From the NCBI GenBank assembly GCA_020638875.1, contig JACKHS010000005.1, positions 62,001 to 126,000 of the forward strand: 64,000 nucleotides of DNA. The letters run 5' to 3'. The DNA comes from Planctomycetota bacterium (lineage in GTDB: Bacteria > Planctomycetota > UBA1135 > GCA-002686595). Shown here piece after piece: positions 46,371 through 54,970 of this stretch (positions are counted from its first letter, which is position 1; every line of letters begins with the position of its first letter). The notes below the pieces were generated by a model. The model worked only from the letters and a program-made list of their open reading frames with translations, searched no databases and was not told where the DNA came from. A program made the position numbers and the translations under genes.

Positions 46371-46389
46371 GCGCCGCGCCGCGAGAGCG

Positions 46390-46417
46390 TTGCACGGGGC
46401 GCCCCGGGCGCTTCAAT
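46390..46417 (+). promoter_or_regulatory. promoter for the DUF3187-like gene
   Basis: TTGCAC (46390-46395), 16-nt spacer, TTCAAT (46412-46417), ending 6 nt before the ATG at 46424. It is back-to-back with the minus-strand TACACT. Confidence 0.45.
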
Positions 46418-46423
46418 GGGCCG

Positions 46424-47455
46424 ATGCCTCGCTCTCCTCGACGGCTCGCCCTGGCGGCGGCGCTCCTGTGCGCGAGCTGCTCGGCCCTGCGCCACGCCGA
46501 GCACCCCGCGGCCGTCGTGCGCGGGCCGCTCGCCACGCGCCAGCAGCAGCCGATGGCGCTGACCCTCTTCGCGTTCCGGCCGCGGCGCGCGGTGACGCAG
46601 CCGGCGGGCGAGCTCGCCGCGGGCGTGCAGCTCGCGTGGTCCTCGATCGAGGAGATCCGCCGCTACCCCGTCTACGCGCCGACCGAGTCGGTGGTCATGG
46701 ACGGCGAGACGATCCGCACGACGCTGCGCGCGCGCTACGGGCTCGGCGCGCACACCGACGTCGAGGTCGAGCTGCCCTTCCTGCACGCGGGCGCCGGCGG
46801 CCTCGACCACTTCATTGAGGCCTGGCACCGCGTCTTCGGCCTGCCCGGCGGCGGGCGCGAGCGCTTCCCCGACGACCAGTACGAGATGCGCGTCGTCGAG
46901 GGCGGCGACGTGCTCTACGAGCTCGAGGGCAACCGCCTCGCGCTGCAGGACGTGCCGGTGATCCTCACGCGCAACGTGCGCCGCGAGGACGCGCACGGCC
47001 CGGCGATCGCGCTGCGCGGCGCGCTCGAGCTGCCCACCGGCTCCGAGTCGAGCGGCTTCGGCAACGGCGCGCTCGACGTCGGCGTGGGCGTGCTGGGCGA
47101 GCGCAGCCTCGGCCGCTGGAGCGTCTTCGGCGCGCTCAGCGTGCTCGCGCACGGCCAGCCCGACCGCCTGCGCGCGCTGCCCGCGCACGAGCTGGAGGAC
47201 CAGCTCTCCATCGAGCTCTCGGGCGAGTACCGCTGGAACGACCGCCTGTCGCTCTTGCTCGGCACGGTGTGGACCTCGCGCATGATCTCGACCGTGCGCG
47301 TCGTCGAGATCTCGCGCGAGGTGATCGACTTGGGTGGCGGTGCGAGCTGGGACCTCGACGGCGGCGGCCGCGTGACGCTGAGCGTGCACGAGGACCTCGT
47401 CGCGCAGACGGGCTCGGATCTGACGCTGCAGCTCGGCGCGGGCTGGGGGTTCTAG
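46424..47455 (+). CDS. DUF3187-like outer-membrane protein
   Basis: 343 residues with an N-terminal lipoprotein-type signal (LALAAALLCASC). The mature part begins GPLATRQQQPMALTLFAF, as in DUF3187, and is a beta-barrel of alternating strands (..LRARYGLGAHTDVEVELPFLHAG.., ..LDVGVGVLGERSLG.., ..LSIELSGEYRW..) ending in LGAGWGF with a terminal Phe. Probably integrates in the outer membrane. Function unknown. The Cys may be incidental. Confidence 0.78.
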   Translation: MPRSPRRLALAAALLCASCSALRHAEHPAAVVRGPLATRQQQPMALTLFAFRPRRAVTQPAGELAAGVQLAWSSIEEIRRYPVYAPTESVVMDGETIRTTLRARYGLGAHTDVEVELPFLHAGAGGLDHFIEAWHRVFGLPGGGRERFPDDQYEMRVVEGGDVLYELEGNRLALQDVPVILTRNVRREDAHGPAIALRGALELPTGSESSGFGNGALDVGVGVLGERSLGRWSVFGALSVLAHGQPDRLRALPAHELEDQLSIELSGEYRWNDRLSLLLGTVWTSRMISTVRVVEISREVIDLGGGASWDLDGGGRVTLSVHEDLVAQTGSDLTLQLGAGWGF

Positions 47456-47562
47456 GCCGGACGCGCCCCGCCGAGGCCCCACCGAGAAATCTCGAGATCC
47501 GTGGCAGGCCGCGCGTGCGGAGCGCGCCAGGGGGGGTGGACCCGAAACCCCACCTGACCGCC

Positions 47563-48351
47563 ATGAGCACGACCCTCGACACCACCCTCCGCCCGTCCCA
47601 GCCCGCGATGACCCTCAGCCTCGGCCGCGTCGCCGTCTTCGCCTACGGCGTGACGTGCTACGCCCTGGGCGTCTCCGGCCTCCTGTACCTGATCCTCGTC
47701 ACCCTCGGCGTCGTGCCGCTCGGCCTGGGCGCCGCGCCGATCGCCGGCACCGCCGCCAAGCTCGCCGTGAACGTCGGCCTGGTCGCGCTGTTCGGCGTGC
47801 AGCACGCGATCATGGCGCGCCAGGGCTTCAAGCAGCGCTTCACGCAGGTGATCCCGGCCGCGGCCGAGCGCTCGACCTTCGTCCTGCTGTCGGGCCTGAT
47901 CCTGGCCTCCATCCTGTTCTTCTGGCAGCCGCTGGAGGGCTCGCTCTGGAGCGTCGGCGCCGGCGTCGGCCGCATGGCGCTGCTCGGCGGCTGCGCGCTC
48001 GGCTGGAGCTACATGCTCGCCGCGAGCTTCGCGATCGACCACTTCGAGCTGTTCGGCCTCAAGCAGGTCTGGCGCAACCTGCGCGGCCTCGACACGCAAG
48101 AGCCCAAGCTCGTCCAGCGCCTGATGTACAAGTTCGACCGCCACCCGCTGATGAGCGGCATCCTGCTGGGCCTGTGGTGCACGCCGGACATGACCGCCAC
48201 GCGCTTCGCCCTCGCCGCGATCTTCACCGGCTACATCGTGCTGGGCGTCGCGATCGAGGAGCGCGACCTGGTCCGCCGCCACGGCCAGCGCTACGTCGAC
48301 TTCGCGAGCCGCGTCGGCACGATCGTGCCGCGCCTGGCGAGCTACCGCTGA
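47563..48351 (+). CDS. mddA: NnrU-family / MddA-like methanethiol S-methyltransferase
   Basis: 262 residues, about six membrane segments. The order and motifs (VAVFAYGVTCYALGVSGLLYL, LALFG-like ALFGVQHAIMARQGFK, PAAAERSTFVLLSG, IDHFELFGLKQVW, DRHPLMSGILLG, VAIEERDLVRRHGQRYVDF) follow membrane isoprenylcysteine methyltransferase-like enzymes and, as I recall it, MddA, which turns methanethiol into dimethyl sulfide with SAM. The C-terminal H-P...E-E-R-D-L pattern is the SAM site of this superfamily. Activity is inference. Confidence 0.75.
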   Translation: MSTTLDTTLRPSQPAMTLSLGRVAVFAYGVTCYALGVSGLLYLILVTLGVVPLGLGAAPIAGTAAKLAVNVGLVALFGVQHAIMARQGFKQRFTQVIPAAAERSTFVLLSGLILASILFFWQPLEGSLWSVGAGVGRMALLGGCALGWSYMLAASFAIDHFELFGLKQVWRNLRGLDTQEPKLVQRLMYKFDRHPLMSGILLGLWCTPDMTATRFALAAIFTGYIVLGVAIEERDLVRRHGQRYVDFASRVGTIVPRLASYR

Positions 48352-48372
48352 GCGCGAACGCCGCGCACCGCG

Positions 48373-48410
48373 ACACGGCCCGCCCCCGGTCGACCGGGGG
48401 CGGGCCGTGT
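48373..48410 (+). terminator. 38-bp perfect palindrome, terminator
   Basis: Positions 48373-48391 and 48392-48410 are exact reverse complements with no spacer (centre GGTCGACC), 21 bases after the mddA stop. Very stable stem, no T-run. Confidence 0.7.
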
Positions 48411-48530
48411 GCGTGGTAGCTTGGGGCGCGGCGGCGACTAGGTTTCCGCGGGGATCGCCGACCGAGAACCCGCTCCGCGGCCACCTGCTCCCGGTGCGGG
48501 AGGTCCGCACCCCTGCCCGCACCACGGTTC

Positions 48531-51071
48531 ATGCGCCCGACCCTCACCCTGGCCACGCTCGCGCTCCTCGCCGCTCCGCTCCGCGCCGAGATCTGGACCG
48601 TCTCGCAGCACTACCCGGCCGACTTCACCGAAGTCGCCGCCGCCGTCGCGGCCGCGGGGGAGGGCGACACGATCTGGGTGCTCGGTGGGCACTACGGCAC
48701 CGTCGAGGTCGTCGGCAAGAGCGTCCACCTCGCCGCCCTGGGCGACGTCGCGACGTGGGTGAACGGGTTGTGGATCCGCGACCTCTCGGCCGCGCAAGTC
48801 GTCACCGTCTCCGGCCTCGACCTGTCGCGCATCACGACGTCGGCCCCGTTGGCGAGCCTGAGCGTGCAAACCTGCCAGGGCGCGGTGCGCGTTCGGGACT
48901 GCTCGATCGGCTCCGAGCCTCCTCCCGGCCTGCCCTTCGGCGGGCGGAACCTCCTGGTCGAGGCGTGCGACGACGTCGCGCTCACCGACTGCACGATCCG
49001 GCCGCCGGCGTACGGCAGCGCGAGCATCTCGAACCTGCCGAGCGCTGAGATCACGGGGAGTACGGTCGGCTTGTACGGGTGCTACGTCGTGGGGAGCAGC
49101 GGCAGCCTCGACTCCGACGGGAACACGGCACTCCAACTCACGGACTCCACGCTGGTCGTGGTCGGGAGCTGGATCAACGGCGGCCCCGGCAGCACCGTGG
49201 AGCAGTGGCAAGGCATCCCCCCCAGCGACGGCGGGGATGCCTTGGTCGCCACGGGTGCCTGCACGATCTTCCTCGCGAGCTCGAGCGTCTGGGGTGGCGT
49301 GGGCGGCGAGTGTCTTGGCGGTCCACCGCTCGGCAGCTGCATCTACCCGTACGGGGACGACGGCGCCGACTTCGTCCTAGGACCGCAGGTCGAGGTGGTG
49401 CGCTCCGACGAGCCCGCTCGCTCCTGGAGCACGACCAGCGTCGCGTTCGCCCCGGAAGCGACGCGGTTGACCCTACGCGGTCAGCCGGGAGACCGCGTGT
49501 TCCTCGTTCGCGCGCAGCCCGAGTTCGCGCGCGAGTTCGACCACGGCGGCGCGCGCTGGATCCGACGGCCGCTCGAGGCCGGGATCTACCTGGGCGAGCT
49601 GCAAGGCACGAGCCTCGAGGTCGAGGTGCCCTTGAACGCGCTCGTGCCGCCTCAGGAGGAGCGCACCTTCACGCTGCAGGCCTTCGTGCTGGACGCCACG
49701 GGGCGCAGCGTCTGGCTGGAGCCGCGCCAGGTGTCCGTGATCGATCGCACGCGATTGGAAGGCATGCTCTCGACGATCTACGTGGACGACGACGCTCCCC
49801 CCGGCGGTGACGGACGCGCGTGGAGTTCCGCGCTGAGCGGCCTCGACGAGGCGCTCGCCGAGGCAGCCACTCGCTACCTCGAGAGCTTGCGCGCGCCGGT
49901 CGAGGTGTGGATCGCCGGCGGCCGGTACACGCGCGTCACGGAGACCGTCTACCACTACGCGTTCCAGGTGGGGTTCGGAGGCAGCGTGCACGGCGGGTTC
50001 GCCGGCGACGAGACGAGCCTCGACGAGCGCGTCCTCGGCCAGCACCCGACCGTGCTCGACGGAGACCTGCTCGGCGACGACGCGCCCGGGTTCCAGAACT
50101 ACGCGGAGAACACGGTGCGACTCCTGCAGTTGTCGCCGCCGGAGGACGCCTCGCTCCTGGTCGACGGCTTGATCGTGCGCGGTGCTCGACCGGACCAGAA
50201 CAACGTCGCCTGCTGGGTCGAGGGGGACGTCGTGCTGCGCGACTGCGAGTTCCGCGAGAACGACACCGACGGCTCGGTGGTGTTCGCGAGGTCTCTCTCC
50301 AGCGCCTCGCCGCGCTTCTATCGCTGTCTGTTCGCGGCCAACCGCAGCGCGGGATCCTCGGCCGGACTTGCGGCCCAACGCGGGATCGAAGTGTCGGACT
50401 GCCGCTTCCTGGGGAACGAGTCGACGAACTGGGCCAGCGCGCTCAGCATCGCGCCGGTCGGCCTGCCGCTGGCGCGAATCCACGGCTGCTGGTTCGGGGG
50501 CAACACCTGCACCGCTGGCAATGGCGGCACGATCGTGGTCGAGCTCAACAGCAACCTGAACGGCCGCGTCCTCGTGACCAACTGCAGCGTCGTCGACGGG
50601 ACAGGCACCTCCGGCTGCCCTGCGATCCGGATTCGCAGCCAGGTCCCGGGTGCCTATGCGCCGGACAGAGTGCGCCTCGACAACTCGATCGTGTGGGGCA
50701 ACGCGAGCGGCGGCCTCGTCGACGAGGCCGCGCAGCTCGCGTTGGTGAACGTGCCCACGGAGGTCCTGGTCGTGCAGACCAGCTGCATCACCGGCTGGAG
50801 CGGCCTGTACGGCGGCGTCGGCAACCACGGGCTCGACCCGCTGCTCTCGCCGCAAGGCCAGCTCGGCGCCGGCTCGCCGTGCATCGACGCGGGCGCCAAC
50901 GCGGTCGTACCGCCCGACACGCTCGACGTGGACGGCGATGGCGACGTCGGCGAGCCGTGGCCGCTCGACCTGGCCGGCGCGCCACGCTTCGTCGACGACC
51001 CGGCCGCGCCCGATCGCGGCCTCGGCGACGCGCCGCTCATCGACCTCGGCGCCTACGAGCGCCAGCCCTGA
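48531..51071 (+). CDS. secreted right-handed beta-helix protein with choice-of-anchor-Q-like C-terminus
   Basis: 846 residues. Signal peptide (LATLALLAAPLRA-E), then two pectate-lyase-like beta-helix regions (about 30-200 and 430-740, with repeats such as ..VALTDCTIRP.., ..VVLRDCEFREND.., ..IEVSDCRFLGNES..), an Ig-like part between them, and an end of the form SPCIDAGAN...DVDGDGDVGEPWPLDLAGAPR...DLGAYE. The end contains a calcium-binding D-x-D-x-D loop. Probably a surface or exported glycan-binding protein. A GC hairpin (48493-48523) lies just before the ATG. Codon use is less GC3-extreme than average. Confidence 0.82.
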   Translation: MRPTLTLATLALLAAPLRAEIWTVSQHYPADFTEVAAAVAAAGEGDTIWVLGGHYGTVEVVGKSVHLAALGDVATWVNGLWIRDLSAAQVVTVSGLDLSRITTSAPLASLSVQTCQGAVRVRDCSIGSEPPPGLPFGGRNLLVEACDDVALTDCTIRPPAYGSASISNLPSAEITGSTVGLYGCYVVGSSGSLDSDGNTALQLTDSTLVVVGSWINGGPGSTVEQWQGIPPSDGGDALVATGACTIFLASSSVWGGVGGECLGGPPLGSCIYPYGDDGADFVLGPQVEVVRSDEPARSWSTTSVAFAPEATRLTLRGQPGDRVFLVRAQPEFAREFDHGGARWIRRPLEAGIYLGELQGTSLEVEVPLNALVPPQEERTFTLQAFVLDATGRSVWLEPRQVSVIDRTRLEGMLSTIYVDDDAPPGGDGRAWSSALSGLDEALAEAATRYLESLRAPVEVWIAGGRYTRVTETVYHYAFQVGFGGSVHGGFAGDETSLDERVLGQHPTVLDGDLLGDDAPGFQNYAENTVRLLQLSPPEDASLLVDGLIVRGARPDQNNVACWVEGDVVLRDCEFRENDTDGSVVFARSLSSASPRFYRCLFAANRSAGSSAGLAAQRGIEVSDCRFLGNESTNWASALSIAPVGLPLARIHGCWFGGNTCTAGNGGTIVVELNSNLNGRVLVTNCSVVDGTGTSGCPAIRIRSQVPGAYAPDRVRLDNSIVWGNASGGLVDEAAQLALVNVPTEVLVVQTSCITGWSGLYGGVGNHGLDPLLSPQGQLGAGSPCIDAGANAVVPPDTLDVDGDGDVGEPWPLDLAGAPRFVDDPAAPDRGLGDAPLIDLGAYERQP

Positions 51072-51299
51072 TCAGCCGACCAGCAGGCGCTTCCAGAGCG
51101 GCGCCTGCGCCGGGCGCGCCTCGTACTTCGTGCAGTCGCCGTGCAGGTTCAGGGCGCGGTGGTCGCCGGGGAGCTGCTGCTGGTCGAGCACGGGGTCCTT
51201 CTGCTTGCTCACCATCAGGTCGGGGTGGTAGCAGCCGGTGCGCGGGGCCTCGTACGGCGCGCGCTTGAAGTGCAGGCAGGTCTGGCAGTCGTGCTTCAT
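51072..51299 (-). CDS. small Cys protein
   Basis: 75 residues from ATG 51299. CQTCLHF near the N-terminus, then CYHPDL and a later single Cys (DCTKYEA), giving four Cys that can form a small metal site. No signal peptide. Convergent with the beta-helix gene with no gap between stops. Function unknown. Confidence 0.65.
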   Translation of the reverse strand: MKHDCQTCLHFKRAPYEAPRTGCYHPDLMVSKQKDPVLDQQQLPGDHRALNLHGDCTKYEARPAQAPLWKRLLVG

Positions 51300-51375
51300 G
51301 GCTGGGGCGGGCGTGCCGGGGGTCGCGGGCGAAAGAGAATACCGTCGTCCTTCAGGGGGCGCCACGCCCCCCGGC

Positions 51376-53133
51376 TCACTCGATCGGCACGAGCTGGCTC
51401 ACGTCGCGAGCCTTCTCGCCGCGCCAGCGCACGGTGACGTTGCCGGTGCCGCGCACGATCCAGCGCAGGTGCAGCTCGGAGCGGCCGCCGAGGCCCTGCT
51501 CGAGCACCAGGCGCGCGGGGTCGCGCTCGGCCGGCTGCATGCGCTCGGGGTGCCAGCGGTCGGGGTTCGGGCCGCCGGCCAGCACCTCGACGCCGTCGCC
51601 CTCGAGCGTCACGACGTCGGGCTCGCCCACGCGCTCCTGCGCGGCGCGCGCCGTGCGCGTGGGGATGGCGCGGTCGTTCTCGAGCACGACGTCCACCGCG
51701 CGCAGGTCGCCGGCGAGCGGCGCGACCTCGACGCTGCGCACCGTCACGCACGGCATGGCGCGCGCGTGTTCGACGCAGAACAGCGCGTTGCGGTGACACA
51801 TCTCCTCGATCATGAAGCTCGGGGGCACGCGGCCGACGTCCTTGCGGAAGCCGCCGATCTCGATGTCGCCGTAGAGCGGGTGGTGCGCCGGGTGCCAGTC
51901 GACGAAGCCCGCGCCGAGGCGCAGGTGGTCGTCGAACCAGTGACGGTCGGGCGCGTCCTCGTCGTCGGGGAACTCGCGGTCGTCGGTCCACAGCTCGTTG
52001 GTGAACGAGATGATCCCCAGGCCCTCGTAGGTCCAGTTCACGAACCCGCCGAAGACGGAGTAGAGGTCCTTCCAGATCACCATGTAGCGGTAGAAGGGCA
52101 GCATCAGCTCCCCGTCCTTGCCGAGCTCGTCGTACACGCGCAGGTCGGCGCGCGGGTACTCGCCGAAGACCTCGGCGCCCGGGCCGCGCAGGATCATGCC
52201 GCCGGCGTTGTGGAAGGACTGCACCGCGGCGAGGTTGGGGTGAGCGAGCACGAACTCGGCGATGCAGCGCGTCTCCGGCCAGGAGAGCGGGTAGGGCCCC
52301 GCGCCGTACTGCACGTGCTCGGGTTGCCATGACGACGGCCAGGCGCGGTTCATGTCGTAGCCGCCCGCGCCGTCCTCGTTGACGCGACCGTCGCCGTCGT
52401 TGTCGATGCCCTCCGAGCCGAGCAGCAGCCAGTCGCCGCGCTCCTCGGGGTTCTCGCGGCCGACGCGCTCCATCACGCGCGGGTCGTCGCGGTCGATGCG
52501 GTGCGTGCCCTCGCCGGGCACGTACTTGCGCATCATCGTGATCTGCCCGTCGCCGTCGAGGTCGTCCGGCGGGTCCTCGTCGGCGACGCCGTCGCGGTCG
52601 TCGTCGACGGGCCGGTAGCCCGTGCGCGACGAGTGCGGGTTGTGCGCGTCGTGGATCCAGTGGTGGCGCCCGTCGGGGTTCACCATCGGCAGCACGTAGA
52701 AGGCGCTGCCGTCGAGCAGCTCCGTGACCTCGTCGAGGGCGCCGTAGTTCTCGCACAGGTACCAGGCGAGGTAGAGCGTGACCTCGCCGCCCTGGATCTC
52801 GTTGCCGTGCACGTTGGCGTCGACCCACATGGCCGGGACGTCGCGCGCGTCGCCGGCGGCCTTCGCGTGCACGGTGTAGACGCGCATCTCGCGGCCCTCG
52901 ACGCTGTGGCCGATGACCTCGTGCGAGACGAGCTCGGGGTAGGCGGCCTCGATGCGGTCGAAGTGCGCGTAGAGCTCCGCGTCGTCGTAGAGCCGGTTGA
53001 ACGCGATGTCGACCTTGCGCGGGCGCTCGAGCGGCAGGCCATTGACGCCGCCCGGACGCGGCGGCGTGGGCGCGGCCTGGGCAGCGCCGGTCTGCGGGAC
53101 GAGGAGCGCGAGCGCGGTGAGCAGCGTGAGCAT
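51376..53133 (-). CDS. secreted M14 zinc carboxypeptidase
   Basis: 585 residues. Signal peptide (LTLLTALALLVPQTGAAQA). Zinc and catalytic residues present: H109-x-x-E112 in NVHGNE, N262-R263 in YDMNRAWP, H308 in VQSFHNAGG, and a C-terminal EIGGFRKD region for the general base. Two inserted Asp-rich loops (DDDRDGVADED..DLDGDGQ at about 177-197; DNDGDGRVNED at 244-254) resemble calcium-binding thrombospondin-3/EF-hand loops. ATG shares one base with the upstream stop (TGATG). Expected to trim peptides outside the inner membrane. Confidence 0.9.
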   Translation of the reverse strand: MLTLLTALALLVPQTGAAQAAPTPPRPGGVNGLPLERPRKVDIAFNRLYDDAELYAHFDRIEAAYPELVSHEVIGHSVEGREMRVYTVHAKAAGDARDVPAMWVDANVHGNEIQGGEVTLYLAWYLCENYGALDEVTELLDGSAFYVLPMVNPDGRHHWIHDAHNPHSSRTGYRPVDDDRDGVADEDPPDDLDGDGQITMMRKYVPGEGTHRIDRDDPRVMERVGRENPEERGDWLLLGSEGIDNDGDGRVNEDGAGGYDMNRAWPSSWQPEHVQYGAGPYPLSWPETRCIAEFVLAHPNLAAVQSFHNAGGMILRGPGAEVFGEYPRADLRVYDELGKDGELMLPFYRYMVIWKDLYSVFGGFVNWTYEGLGIISFTNELWTDDREFPDDEDAPDRHWFDDHLRLGAGFVDWHPAHHPLYGDIEIGGFRKDVGRVPPSFMIEEMCHRNALFCVEHARAMPCVTVRSVEVAPLAGDLRAVDVVLENDRAIPTRTARAAQERVGEPDVVTLEGDGVEVLAGGPNPDRWHPERMQPAERDPARLVLEQGLGGRSELHLRWIVRGTGNVTVRWRGEKARDVSQLVPIE

Positions 53134-54896
53134 CAGCGCACCTCCTGGGCGGCTTGGTCCTGGGTCGCGGTGAGCACGGCGCCGCCCGCGTTGCGCGAGA
53201 CGAGCCGCACGCGCGGCGCGTCGGCGCCGGCGGGCAACGTGACGAGCCAGCGCAGCGCGCGGCGCCCGCCGGCGGCGTCGAGGGTCTCGACGAGCTCGCG
53301 CGCCTCGCCGGCGACGAGCGTCGCGCCCGCGGGCAGCTCGAGGCGCACCTGCAGCGGCGCGACGGTGCCGGCGCGCGTCGCGGCGTGCGACGGGAACGGC
53401 AGCAACGCGTCGTTCACGAGCGCGACGCGCAGCTCGTACAGCCCGCCGCCGAGCGCGTCGAAGCGCTCGAGCTCGAGGCGCGGCCGCGGCAGCAGCTCGC
53501 CCAGCGTGAGCAGCCAGGCCTGGTGCGCGTCGGCGAGCTCGGCCAGCTTCGTCGGCGTCGGCTCGACGAGCGCGTAGGGCTTGAAGCCGCCGACCTCGAC
53601 GGCGCCGAGCTGCGGGTGCTCGAAGGGCGTCCACGGCGCGAAGGCGTCGCGGCCCTCGTGGTCGAGCCAGCGCAGGCGCTTGGCGTCGTCGCTCGCCTCG
53701 GGACCCTCGTCCGCCTTCGCCTTCGCCTTGCCGCGCTCCGCGGTCGCGGGCGCCGCGGCGTCCGGCGCCGCGCGCTCCTCGGCCGCCGCGTCCTCCGCGG
53801 CGGGAGGCGTGAAGTCGAGCGGCACCGCCCACGGAGCGACGTCGAGCGTCCACAGCCCGCGGTGGTGGTAGAGCCAGCTCGCGAACGAGCCCGGTTGCTC
53901 GCCGACGCCCTCGACCGTGTTCTTCGTCGCCTCGCGGTAGCGCGCGCCGAGCTCCTTCACGACCGCCGCATCGCGCTCGTGCAGCCCGAGCTCGAGCGCG
54001 CCGCGCTGGCGCGGGCCGCCGTCGGGCTGCGTCGCGGGCTTGCCGACCAGGTTGCCCTGCTCGCCGTAGCACAGCGCGAGCACCAGGTCGTCGTGCGCGA
54101 GCACGAACTCCACCGCGCCCAGCACCGCCGGCTCGTCGGTCGGGTAACGCCCGGCGTCGTCGGCGTGCTCGGCCCACGCGCGCGGGAAGTTGCGGTCGAC
54201 CTGCGCGTTGCGCGGGCCGTCCTCCGCCACGCGCTCGTCGCCGTCGGCGTCGTAGCCCTCGCGGTAGAGCGCGTACTCGCCCAGCTCGCCCTTCGCGCGG
54301 TCGGCCTTGCGCATCGCGCGCGGATCGACGGGATCGGCGATCCACTCGCCTTCGGCGTCGCGCACGCGCATCCAGGTGACGAGGCCGTCGCCGTCCACGT
54401 CCGCGCGCGGGTCCTCGCCCTGGCGGCCGTCGCGGTCGTCGTCGACGCCGTAGCCCGTGGCGAGCACCTCGTCGAGCGGCCGGGCGAAGCGCGCGGCGGC
54501 GCCGTCGACGTCGAGGCGGGGCAGCACGTAGACCGTCGTCGCGTCGAGGAAGCGCGTGACCGCGTCGTCGCGCCCGTAGCCCTGCACGAGGCGCCGCGCG
54601 TGCTCGAGCGCCAGCGAGCTCGTGTACGCGTGCGGGCCGTCGAGGCCGGCGGCGACGAGGATCGCGGGCCGCGCCTCGCCCTCGGCGCGCGGCGCGCCGT
54701 GGATCGTGAGCACGTGCACCGGGCGGCCGTCGCGGCTGGCGCCGAGCGTGTCGAGCTCGGCCTGAGCGCTCGCGTCGAGCTCGGCGAGGGCCTGGGAGAG
54801 CGTGGCGTTGTCGAGGACGGGGAGCTCGGGCGCGGCGGTCTCCTGCGCGGGCGCGCAGAGACCGAGCACGAGCGCCGCCGAGAGCGCGGGGATCAT
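53133..54896 (-). CDS. M14-like protein with lost zinc ligands
   Basis: 587 residues, same architecture as the gene after it: signal peptide, M14 fold, Asp-rich calcium-type loops (DDDRDGRQGEDPRADVDGDGL; DADGDERVAEDG). The HGNE box is replaced by D86-G-P-H89, the second-His box by CYGEQ, while the VDRNFP region is kept. The C-terminal third has a long Ala/Glu linker (..AEDAAAEERAAPDAAAPATAERGK..). Most likely a non-catalytic partner or regulator of the active enzyme. TAGAAT about 30 nt upstream and GGAG near the ATG support this start. Confidence 0.85.
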   Translation of the reverse strand: MIPALSAALVLGLCAPAQETAAPELPVLDNATLSQALAELDASAQAELDTLGASRDGRPVHVLTIHGAPRAEGEARPAILVAAGLDGPHAYTSSLALEHARRLVQGYGRDDAVTRFLDATTVYVLPRLDVDGAAARFARPLDEVLATGYGVDDDRDGRQGEDPRADVDGDGLVTWMRVRDAEGEWIADPVDPRAMRKADRAKGELGEYALYREGYDADGDERVAEDGPRNAQVDRNFPRAWAEHADDAGRYPTDEPAVLGAVEFVLAHDDLVLALCYGEQGNLVGKPATQPDGGPRQRGALELGLHERDAAVVKELGARYREATKNTVEGVGEQPGSFASWLYHHRGLWTLDVAPWAVPLDFTPPAAEDAAAEERAAPDAAAPATAERGKAKAKADEGPEASDDAKRLRWLDHEGRDAFAPWTPFEHPQLGAVEVGGFKPYALVEPTPTKLAELADAHQAWLLTLGELLPRPRLELERFDALGGGLYELRVALVNDALLPFPSHAATRAGTVAPLQVRLELPAGATLVAGEARELVETLDAAGGRRALRWLVTLPAGADAPRVRLVSRNAGGAVLTATQDQAAQEVR

Positions 54897-54970
54897 GTCG
54901 ACTCCGGGTCGGGGCGTGGGCGCGCGATTCTAGCGGTGGGGCCCGCGCCGCCGCGCAGCTTACGCGCTTC

